Assembly: GCA_036675035.1 (NCBI GenBank)
Contig: JAKFFO010000059.1
Location: forward strand, 1 to 5,608
DNA length: 5,608 nt
DNA from: MESE01 sp036675035
Lineage (GTDB): Bacteria; Pseudomonadota; Gammaproteobacteria; Burkholderiales; Burkholderiaceae_D
Direction of reading: 5' to 3'
Of this stretch, positions 1 through 4,776 are shown in pieces. The stretch's first letter is position 1. Each line of letters begins with the position of its first letter. A program made the translations under genes and the position numbers. Below the pieces are notes generated by a model, which was not told the origin of the DNA, searched no databases, and saw only the letters and a program-made list of their open reading frames with translations.

Positions 1-824
1 AATTGATCGGCGTGCGCGGCGCGTTTGCAACGCGGATTGCATATGTCACCAAGGTGGGACGGGAATATCGGCTCGAAATTGCCGACTCCGACGGCGAGAA
101 CACGCATATCGCGCTGCGCTCGAACGAGCCGATCATTTCTCCGGCGTGGTCGCCGGACGGAGCCAAAGTCGCGTACGTGTCGTTCGAAAACAGGAAACCG
201 GTCGTTTATGTTCAAGACCTCGTGACGAGGCAACGCACCGTGATTGCCAATCACAAGGGCAGCAACTCCGCGCCGGCATGGTCGCCGGACGGCTCCAAGC
301 TCGCGGTAGCGCTGTCGCGCGGCGGACTGACCCAGATCTATCTGGTCAACCCCGACGGCAGCGGCCTGCGCCAACTGACCAACACCAACGGGATTGCCAC
401 CGAACCGCAGTTTTCGCCAGATGGTCAGCACGTCTACTTCACCAGCGATCGCACCGGAGGTCCGCAGATTTACAAAATGAGCACGGCGGGCGGCGACGCA
501 CAACGGGTGACGTTCAACGGTGGCTACAATATCAGCCCGCGCGTTTCGCCTGACGGAAAACTGCTTGCTTATATTTCACGGCGGGATGGCCAGTTTCAAC
601 TTTATGTACTGGATTTAACAAATTCCCAGGAACAACGTTTGTCGGATACCGTCAAAGACGAATCGCCCAGCTTTTCGCCTAACAGCAAATACATCATGTA
701 CGCCACCGAATCAGGGCGCCGCGGCACTCTCGCCGTGGTGTCGGTCGATGGCCGCGTGAAGTACCGTATAACAACCCAAGCAGGCGATATCAGGGAGCCC
801 ACCTGGGGTCCATTCATGAAATAA
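1..824 (+). CDS. tolB: TolB, C-terminal beta-propeller (5'-partial)
   Basis: Periplasmic TolB of the Tol-Pal envelope machine, which binds Pal, interacts with TolA and is the target of several colicins. The reading frame is open at the left edge (codons in phase with base 3) and ends with TAA at 822-824. The 273 visible codons are roughly the C-terminal 60% of a protein usually about 430 aa long. The N-terminal domain and signal peptide are therefore outside the window. Five propeller blades are visible as repeats of the PD40/WD40-like motif: SPAWSPDG, APAWSPDG, EPQFSPDG, SPRVSPDG and SPSFSPNS, at about residues 46, 90, 134, 178 and 221 of the visible part, a regular spacing of 43-44. The entry segment GAFATRIAYV and the ending EPTWGPF both match TolB. 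pal follows 26 nt downstream, as in the conserved tolQRAB-pal-cpoB operon. The TTG at base 3 is not the real start. Confidence 0.96.
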   Translation, partial: LIGVRGAFATRIAYVTKVGREYRLEIADSDGENTHIALRSNEPIISPAWSPDGAKVAYVSFENRKPVVYVQDLVTRQRTVIANHKGSNSAPAWSPDGSKLAVALSRGGLTQIYLVNPDGSGLRQLTNTNGIATEPQFSPDGQHVYFTSDRTGGPQIYKMSTAGGDAQRVTFNGGYNISPRVSPDGKLLAYISRRDGQFQLYVLDLTNSQEQRLSDTVKDESPSFSPNSKYIMYATESGRRGTLAVVSVDGRVKYRITTQAGDIREPTWGPFMK

Positions 825-850
825 CCGGATTCATCAACAAGGAGAACCAA

Positions 851-1375
851 ATGCGTATTCTGTCGACCCTCACCGTTATCTTTTCGAGCGCACTGCTGTT
901 TGCCGCGTGCTCATCGGTCCCTCTCGACGAAAAACCGCCAGTAGAAGAGCGCACCGGCACATCGACGTCGACAACCGGGGCCGATCCTCGTACCGTCTCG
1001 ACCGTCACCACGCAGTCGGGCGATCCGCTGAACGATCCGCAGGGAATTCTCGCCAAGCGCAGCGTTTATTTTGATCTGGACAGCTATATCGTTCGCGACG
1101 AATTCCGGCCTGTCATCGAAGCACATGCGCGATACCTGACCGCAAACAAGGGACGCAAGATCGTCATCCAGGGCAATACCGACGAGCGCGGCGGCAGCGA
1201 ATACAACCTGGCCCTGGGTCAGAAGCGCGCCGAAGCGGTTCGCAAATCGCTGTCATTGCTGGGCGTATCGGATTCCCAGATGGAAGCCGTTTCCTTCGGC
1301 AAGGAAAAGCCGAAAGCACTCGGCAGCGATGAAGCCGCATGGGCCGAGAATCGCCGCGCCGACATCGTATATTGA
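851..1375 (+). CDS. pal: Peptidoglycan-associated lipoprotein Pal
   Basis: Outer-membrane lipoprotein that anchors the membrane to peptidoglycan and is the partner of TolB and TolA; 174 aa. The start is the ATG at 851, with AAGGAG at 839-844. Residues 1-19 form a lipoprotein signal peptide with lipobox LFAAC, so Cys20 would be the lipidated N-terminus. The -3 residue is Phe rather than the usual Leu, which is tolerated. Residues 21-66 are a Ser/Thr/Pro-rich flexible linker. Residues 68-174 are an OmpA-C/Pal domain: VYFDLDSY opens it, and the peptidoglycan-binding helix region GNTDERGGSEYNLALGQKRA (108-127) carries the Asp and Arg that bind meso-diaminopimelate in the family. The last stretch, ENRRADIVY, is the typical domain end. 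It sits between tolB and cpoB and is probably co-transcribed with both. Confidence 0.97.
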   Translation: MRILSTLTVIFSSALLFAACSSVPLDEKPPVEERTGTSTSTTGADPRTVSTVTTQSGDPLNDPQGILAKRSVYFDLDSYIVRDEFRPVIEAHARYLTANKGRKIVIQGNTDERGGSEYNLALGQKRAEAVRKSLSLLGVSDSQMEAVSFGKEKPKALGSDEAAWAENRRADIVY

Positions 1376-1380
1376 GCGCC

Positions 1381-2127
1381 ATGAAAACCGCCATCAACTC
1401 CATCGCGGCGGCGGCATTGATAGCCGCTTTCGCGATACCGATGCAGGCCCGGGCCGCCCTGTTCGACGATGACGAAGCGCGCAGGGCAATTATCGATCTG
1501 CGCGCCCGCGTCGATGCGCTCAACGGCAGGCTCGAATCCAAGGCGGACAAGGCCACGAATCTCGATCTTGCCGGTCAAAACGAGCAACTGAAACTGGAAA
1601 TTGCCAGGCTGAGAGGTCAGGTCGAAGTGCTGACCAATGAAGTCGCCAACATGCAGCGCCGCCAGAAGGATTTTTATACCGACCTGGACACTCGCCTGCG
1701 CAAGGTCGAGCCACAACAGGCTACGGTGGATGGCAGGCAGGTCGAGGTACTGCCTGCCGAGCAAAAAACCTATGATGCGGCGCTGGCGATGTTCAAGGCG
1801 GGCGATTACAAGAATGCCGGTACGACATTTTCCAATTTCCTGCGCTTGTATCCACAATCGGGCTATGCGGCTGCAGCGCACTACTGGCTGGGAAATACCT
1901 ATTACGCACAACGTGATTACCGCAGCGCGATTGCGTCGCACCAGACGGTGGTCAACAGCTTCTCCGACAACCCGAAAGCTCCGGAGGCACTGCTTACCAT
2001 CGCCAGCAGTTATGTCGAGTTGAAAGACAAGGCCAACGCGAAAAAAACGCTTGAGCAAGTGGTGGCAAGGTACCCTGAGTCGCCTGCGGCCCAGACGGCG
2101 CAGGAGCGCATGGCAACGCTCAGATGA
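1381..2127 (+). CDS. cpoB: Cell division coordinator CpoB (YbgF), Tol-Pal accessory protein
   Basis: Periplasmic protein that in E. coli binds TolA and coordinates outer-membrane constriction with PBP1B-dependent septal peptidoglycan synthesis; 248 aa from the ATG at 1381. Residues 1-25 are a Sec signal peptide (MKTAINS, Ala-rich core, likely cleavage ARA/ALF). Residues about 33-108 are heptad-like and charged (RARVDALNGRLESK, EIARLRGQVEVLTNEV), the trimerising coiled coil of the family. From residue 129 come three TPR units (TYDAALAMFKAGDYKNA, AHYWLGNTYYAQRDY, ALLTIASSYVELKDKANA). An in-frame ATG at 1339 is rejected because it lies inside pal and would put 14 charged residues before the signal peptide. 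The chosen start is 5 nt after the pal stop with no recognisable Shine-Dalgarno, which suggests translational coupling. The classification as YbgF/CpoB rests on architecture and gene order. Confidence 0.94.
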   Translation: MKTAINSIAAAALIAAFAIPMQARAALFDDDEARRAIIDLRARVDALNGRLESKADKATNLDLAGQNEQLKLEIARLRGQVEVLTNEVANMQRRQKDFYTDLDTRLRKVEPQQATVDGRQVEVLPAEQKTYDAALAMFKAGDYKNAGTTFSNFLRLYPQSGYAAAAHYWLGNTYYAQRDYRSAIASHQTVVNSFSDNPKAPEALLTIASSYVELKDKANAKKTLEQVVARYPESPAAQTAQERMATLR

Positions 2128-2255
2128 TCGTGGTCCGCAACGCCGGCCGGGTGCAAACCCGTCATGCGTGAGCGGGCCCATGCAATCGATTTTTGAACCA
2201 AAGATTGAAACATTTGATCAACGAGGCCGGACTCGCATAAAAGCCGGAAAGCAAT

Positions 2256-2285
2256 TTGACAGAGCTGCCAGTAGTTGCTTATAAT
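2256..2285 (+). promoter_or_regulatory. Consensus sigma70 promoter of tRNA-Lys
   Basis: TTGACA (2256-2261) and TATAAT (2280-2285) are both exact consensus hexamers, separated by 18 bp. The sequence after the -10 is TGCGGTC, a GC-rich discriminator of the kind found in stringently controlled stable-RNA promoters. Transcription should start near 2291-2293, only about 4-6 nt before the mature tRNA 5' end at 2297. This gives the tRNA its own promoter, independent of the tol-pal operon. The hexamers are seen directly; stringent control is inferred. Confidence 0.9.
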
Positions 2286-2296
2286 TGCGGTCTTTC

Positions 2297-2372
2297 GGGT
2301 CGTTAGCTCAGCTGGTAGAGCAGCGGACTTTTAATCCGTTGGTCGCAGGTTCGAATCCCGCACGGCCTACCA
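2297..2372 (+). tRNA. tRNA-Lys (anticodon TTT)
   Basis: A 76-nt cloverleaf with encoded CCA (2370-2372). D-arm GCTC/GAGC; anticodon stem 2323-2327/2335-2339 around the loop CTTTTAA, giving anticodon TTT at 2330-2332; T-loop TTCGAAT at 2350-2356. The primary sequence is close to E. coli tRNA-Lys(UUU). Its stems contain several weak pairs: G1-U72 and U4-G69 in the acceptor, G27-U43 in the anticodon stem, and an A-C apposition at 51-63 in the T stem (A2347 and C2359). The determinants expected for lysyl-tRNA synthetase (UUU anticodon, A73) are intact. A tRNA-Lys directly after cpoB is also the arrangement at the E. coli tol-pal locus, where a lys/val tRNA cluster follows ybgF. Confidence 0.97.
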
Positions 2373-2400
2373 CGAATACCAGCAGTAGAAACAAACACTT

Positions 2401-2433
2401 AAGCCAACTCTTCGGAGTTGGCTTTTTTGTTTT
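2401..2433 (+). terminator. Intrinsic terminator of the tRNA-Lys unit
   Basis: Perfect 10-bp stem, AAGCCAACTC (2401-2410) with GAGTTGGCTT (2415-2424), closed by the very stable UUCG tetraloop and followed by a T-rich tail (TTTTTTGTTTT ending at 2433). It begins 28 nt after the tRNA CCA. The trailer between them carries no second tRNA, so the unit is monocistronic. All elements of a Rho-independent terminator are visible. Confidence 0.93.
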
Positions 2434-2882
2434 ACAAGATGAATAATCCATCGACACGGGGAATAACGCCGTGCATTTTCTGGCAGTCGCCCTTCCGAAG
2501 AGAATTTCTTTCGGGCGCGGCGATTGCGCGAATGGCGCTTCACCGACGTTATCTGGTCGTTCAACATACGGAGAGCGGGACGTCTCCCGAAAGTCGCAGT
2601 CGTTCGCGCATGCGGAAATTGGCAGCTCTTTGCGAAGTGCCACTCGCATCGGCCACAACATCGTCCTTGCGAAGTGAAGACAGTCAGCGGGCCATTGCCT
2701 TGCCACAAGGATAGCGACGATTCGACCATCCGATGGAACGGCTTTGCCGCGCGCTCACCGCGACGACAAGCGCAACGTTCGCTGCAGCGAAATTTTCAAT
2801 GCGGCGAACTTCCTACCCATGGGTGAAACTCCACCTGAAAGTCCGCCAATGGACTTTGCAAGCGGAGGGCGGACACGAGCCG
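2434..2882. other. Intergenic region, no convincing gene
   Basis: About 450 bp between the tRNA terminator and the small minus-strand ORF. Open frames exist on both strands (for example + 2471-2677 and - 2308-2706), but none has a credible ribosome binding site, domain or recognisable motif, and those on the two strands contradict each other. Structures seen are a 14-nt perfect palindrome, TTCGCTGCAGCGAA (2778-2791), a weak CGGGA/TCCCG hairpin (2576-2589), and overlapping inverted repeats at 2838-2874 that are listed separately. I recognise no RNA family or insertion-sequence end. An uncharacterised small RNA cannot be excluded. Confidence 0.6.
2838..2874. repeat. Overlapping, mutually exclusive inverted repeats
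   Basis: AAAGTCC (2838-2844) pairs with GGACTTT (2851-2857) around a 6-nt loop. The overlapping GTCCGCC (2841-2847) pairs instead with GGCGGAC (2868-2874) around a 20-nt loop. Both arms are perfect 7-mers, and the two hairpins cannot form together. They lie just past the stop of the small minus-strand ORF (stop at 2883), so they would be in its 3' untranslated RNA. Neither is followed by a T-run on the minus strand, so this is not a classic terminator. Confidence 0.45.
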
Positions 2883-2942
2883 TCAGGTGAAGATCAGCAC
2901 CAGAACAATGATCAGCAGAATGGTTCCAAGGCCTATATACAT
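2883..2942 (-). CDS. Putative 19-aa single-pass membrane peptide
   Basis: A short ORF reading MYIGLGTILLIIVLVLIFT and ending in TGA. Residues 3-18 are almost entirely aliphatic (Ile, Leu, Val, Gly, Phe), long enough to span or insert in a membrane. There is no signal-peptidase site and almost no soluble part. The start is supported by GAGGAG (2949-2954 on the + strand as CTCCTC) exactly 6 nt before the ATG, the best Shine-Dalgarno in this otherwise gene-free region. The GLGTILLIIVLVL core resembles the N-terminus of DUF3309-type mini membrane proteins as I recall them, but the second half of that family is absent in every frame after the stop. Function is unknown. It could also be a leader-like or chance ORF. 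Confidence 0.6.
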   Translation of the reverse strand: MYIGLGTILLIIVLVLIFT

Positions 2943-2948
2943 GCGAGT

Positions 2949-2954
2949 CTCCTC
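2949..2954 (-). promoter_or_regulatory. Ribosome binding site of the 19-aa ORF
   Basis: GAGGAG on the minus strand, separated by 6 nt (ACTCGC) from the ATG at 2942. Its strength and ideal spacing are the main reason for calling the short ORF a gene. Confidence 0.65.
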
Positions 2955-3205
2955 AACGTCGATGCGTGTTGTGAATGGAATGGAATGTCGAATCGATGTT
3001 TACGAGAATAAGGCAAGCGGAATTCTGGCTCATGCGATAACGCAAATGCGTCGCTAACTTTGTGCCTGAGCGCATGAGCATATGCGTAAGAGGTCAGCGC
3101 AGCGGGACAGTTCGGAAATCTGACAGGAGTGCCGGAAGCCACGCAGGAGCGGTGCGACGGGACCTGGCGTGATGTTATTTGCGCTCCGCTGCCGGACCGA
3201 AAGAG
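2955..3205. other. Upstream region of the small ORF and 3' flank of gst
   Basis: No gene is recognised here. On the minus strand this is the leader and promoter region of the 19-aa ORF, but no good -35/-10 pair stands out. Visible structure: three tandem GAATG copies (2973-2987); a 9-bp inverted repeat GCTCATGCG (3028-3036)/CGCATGAGC (3071-3079) with a 34-nt spacer; and, inside that spacer, the short dyad ACGCA-AA-TGCGT (3040-3051). The ATGCG word recurs near 3032, 3046 and 3082, which could reflect protein-binding half-sites. Confidence 0.4.
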
Positions 3206-3235
3206 GATTCGCCTGCGCCGAGGCGCAGGCGAATC
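3206..3235 (-). terminator. Strong hairpin, probable gst terminator
   Basis: GATTCGCCTGCGCC (3206-3219) and GGCGCAGGCGAATC (3222-3235) are perfect complements, giving a 13-14 bp GC-rich stem with a minimal loop. It lies about 55 nt past the gst stop on the minus strand, where it is followed by CTCTTTCGG, a poor T-tract. On the plus strand it is followed by AGTTTCG. A terminator or 3'-end-protecting hairpin for gst is the simplest reading, but the weak U-tract keeps it tentative. Confidence 0.55.
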
Positions 3236-3289
3236 AGTTTCGTGCTGGTTACTACTGGTGGCGCGCCGAGTGACGCGCGGGACCGGGAA

Positions 3290-3898
3290 TTACTTGAGCA
3301 AGCCCTCGGCTTTCATCGTTTCCTGGACTTTTGGCCGTTCGGCGACACGGGCCATGAAAGCCTTGATGTTCGGCCACTTGCTCACGTCGATTGCATGGAC
3401 TTTGGTCCAGTTCAACACGGTAAACAAATAAGCATCCGCTACAGAAAACTTGTCGCCCATGATGTACGCCTTGCCATCGAGCATTTTGTCCAATGCATTG
3501 AAACGCCGCCCGATCGTACCGATCTGCACTTCCTTCATCTCCGGGGTCATTGCGGGATTGAAGAGTGCGCCGATTTGCTTGTGAACCTCGGTCGCCGCAA
3601 AATTCAGCGCTTCCATCTGATGATAACGCTCGATGGTTCCGAACTTAGGAACCAGGCCGCTTTCCGGTTTTTGATCCGCAAGATACTGGCAGATCACGCC
3701 GACCTCGGTGATGACTTGACCGTCGTCGAGCATCAACGCCGGAACGTATCCCTTCGGATTTACTTTCCAGTAATCGCCGCCGTCGGCAGTTTTCTTGTTG
3801 GGAATATCGACCTTTTCAAGTTCCACTGAATGGCCGGATTCCCGTGCGACGATATGAGGCGCCATGGAACATGCGCCGGGCGAATAGTAAAGTTTCAT
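3290..3898 (-). CDS. gst: Beta-class glutathione S-transferase
   Basis: Cytosolic glutathione transferase that conjugates or reduces electrophilic and peroxidic substrates with glutathione; 202 aa, the usual family length. The N-terminal thioredoxin-like domain (1-80) begins MKLYYSPGACSMAPHI, with the beta-class catalytic Cys10. The cis-Pro loop is VPAL (Pro53), and Glu65 in the ITE segment fits the glutathione gamma-glutamyl site. The helical C-terminal domain has ALNFAATEVHK with His106, the second conserved beta-class active-site residue, then the N-capping/hydrophobic staple motif FSVADAYLF (151-159). Overall it reads as a close relative of Proteus GST B1-1 and E. coli GstA. The start at 3898 is chosen because AAAGGA (3905-3910) sits 6 nt upstream and the protein then begins like its family. 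An in-frame ATG at 4012 would add 38 unrelated residues across the upstream palindrome. It is probably transcribed alone. Confidence 0.95.
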   Translation of the reverse strand: MKLYYSPGACSMAPHIVARESGHSVELEKVDIPNKKTADGGDYWKVNPKGYVPALMLDDGQVITEVGVICQYLADQKPESGLVPKFGTIERYHQMEALNFAATEVHKQIGALFNPAMTPEMKEVQIGTIGRRFNALDKMLDGKAYIMGDKFSVADAYLFTVLNWTKVHAIDVSKWPNIKAFMARVAERPKVQETMKAEGLLK

Positions 3899-3936
3899 GC
3901 CGAATCCTTTTGACGTAATTCTGAAGAGTAAGCCGC

Positions 3937-3968
3937 TTCGATTCATGAATTCGAAATCATGAATCGAA
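3937..3968. promoter_or_regulatory. 32-nt near-perfect palindrome upstream of gst, possible operator
   Basis: TTCGATTCATGA (3937-3948) and TCATGAATCGAA (3957-3968) are exact reverse complements, and the centre TTCGAA (3950-3955) is itself palindromic about the same axis. Only one opposed pair (A3949/A3956) breaks symmetry over 32 nt. It ends 38 nt upstream of the gst ATG. It could be an operator for a dimeric regulator (TetR-, MarR- or LysR-like) or a hairpin in the gst leader. No convincing promoter hexamers can be placed around it. Confidence 0.55.
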
Positions 3969-4093
3969 TCAACGCATAAAGGTATGCGAACCAAGCGCAA
4001 AAACTTTATCACAGGCAGTGAAAGGACGTACGACCTGCCCTCTCGGTCCTATCGGCAAGGAACAAGAGTTGCCACCTGCGACTTGAGTGAACA

Positions 4094-4111
4094 TTCGCCC
4101 AGACGGGCGAA
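4094..4111 (-). terminator. Weak hairpin after the transferase operon
   Basis: TTCGCCC (4094-4100) and GGGCGAA (4105-4111) form a perfect 7-bp stem with an AGAC loop on the plus strand. It begins 6 nt past the stop of the last operon gene (stop at 4117, minus strand). The minus-strand sequence after it, TGTTCACTC, lacks a T-run, so termination is uncertain. Some transcription may continue toward gst. Confidence 0.35.
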
Positions 4112-4116
4112 GGGGG

Positions 4117-4776
4117 TCAGGCGAGCAGCTTTTCGCGGCAGGCGCGCGCATAATCGTTCGGCGTGTCCACATCCCACAACGACGGAAGCTCTTGCCAATC
4201 GAGCCCGATACTCCAGCCGAGATCCATCAGTCGTTGGCGGGTTTGTGTCATTACCAGCGGTGTGCCCCAGTCTATATTCCGGAATGCTTGCAACAGCATT
4301 CGATCACGCTGCTCCGGATTCCCCCGCGCATTCGCGCCGACCAGCACATAGCCGCCGTCCTCTGCGGGTATGAACACGATGCGGCGGCCATCTCGCAGCG
4401 ATTGTGCTGCCGCCCGCAAGTCGGCGGCGGAAAATGCGGGGCAATCGGTGCCGATCAGCAGCACCACGGCATGCTGCTTCAAAAGCGTCAGCAGACAATT
4501 CGACATCCGATCGCCGAGATCGCCGGCACACTGGCGAAGCACGGTCAGATCATAACCATCGGCGCATTCCGAAAAGAACGAGTGGCCGCTGTCTGCTGCG
4601 GCCCATAGCGATACCTGTCCCGGCGCGGCGGCGCACGCAGTATCCAGCGTACGCAAGGTCATCGCACGCTGCGCAGCTGCAGCGCCGTCTTCCCCAAGCA
4701 ATGGAATCAAGCGTGTCTTTACGCTGCCGGCGACCGGCGCCCTGGCAAAAACGGCAATGTGGAAGGACATGTTCAT
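4117..4776 (-). CDS. DUF2064/TIGR04282-type transferase (rSAM/selenodomain-associated transferase 1)
   Basis: Predicted GT-A-fold nucleotidyl/glycosyl-transferase of the DUF2064 family, 219 aa, cytosolic. Visible motifs: N-terminal HIAVFARAPVAGSVKTRLIP (6-25), the nucleotide-binding loop with the conserved Lys-Thr-Arg; LLIGTDCPAFS (107-117), with the acidic residue expected to bind metal; IPAEDGGYVLVGA (137-149); and the C-terminal LWDVDTPNDYARA (200-212). The chosen start at 4776 overlaps the upstream stop in an ATGA arrangement and has no good Shine-Dalgarno, so translation is probably coupled. An ATG two codons later (4770) is possible. A longer in-frame start at 4929 would overlap the neighbour by 150 nt and add unrelated residues. 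The family commonly pairs with a TIGR04283 transferase and a radical-SAM/selenodomain protein, in some lineages assigned to arsenosugar biosynthesis. The true substrate is unknown. Confidence 0.88.
   Translation of the reverse strand: MNMSFHIAVFARAPVAGSVKTRLIPLLGEDGAAAAQRAMTLRTLDTACAAAPGQVSLWAAADSGHSFFSECADGYDLTVLRQCAGDLGDRMSNCLLTLLKQHAVVLLIGTDCPAFSAADLRAAAQSLRDGRRIVFIPAEDGGYVLVGANARGNPEQRDRMLLQAFRNIDWGTPLVMTQTRQRLMDLGWSIGLDWQELPSLWDVDTPNDYARACREKLLA

Noticed and set aside
1219..2181. 320-codon minus-strand ORF opposite pal and cpoB
   Set aside because: It is antisense to two confidently identified genes and is low-complexity and Arg-rich, with no domain. It reflects codon bias in GC-rich DNA.
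2297..2434. tRNA-Lys as an integration (att) site for a mobile element
   Set aside because: No second copy of the tRNA 3' end and no integrase gene were found in the window.
2308..2706. 132-codon minus-strand ORF overlapping tRNA-Lys
   Set aside because: Its C-terminus (GRAGFEPATNGLKVRCS) is the antisense translation of the tRNA, and it also runs through the tRNA terminator. This is a classic spurious protein.
2778..2791. 14-nt palindrome TTCGCTGCAGCGAA followed by ATTTTC as a terminator
   Set aside because: The effective stem is only 5 bp, the T-tract is short, and no gene on the plus strand ends before it.
2733..3011. 92-codon plus-strand ORF
   Set aside because: No ribosome binding site or domain. 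It is antisense to the better-supported 19-aa membrane ORF, whose hydrophobic codons read as a Gln/Asn-rich stretch on this strand.
3179..3829. 216-codon plus-strand ORF opposite gst
   Set aside because: It lies antisense to a clear beta-class GST, has no recognisable motif and begins in the terminator hairpin region.
3899..4012. N-terminal extension of gst to the ATG at 4012
   Set aside because: It adds 38 residues not seen in beta-class GSTs, crosses the palindrome, and ignores the good SD before the ATG at 3898.
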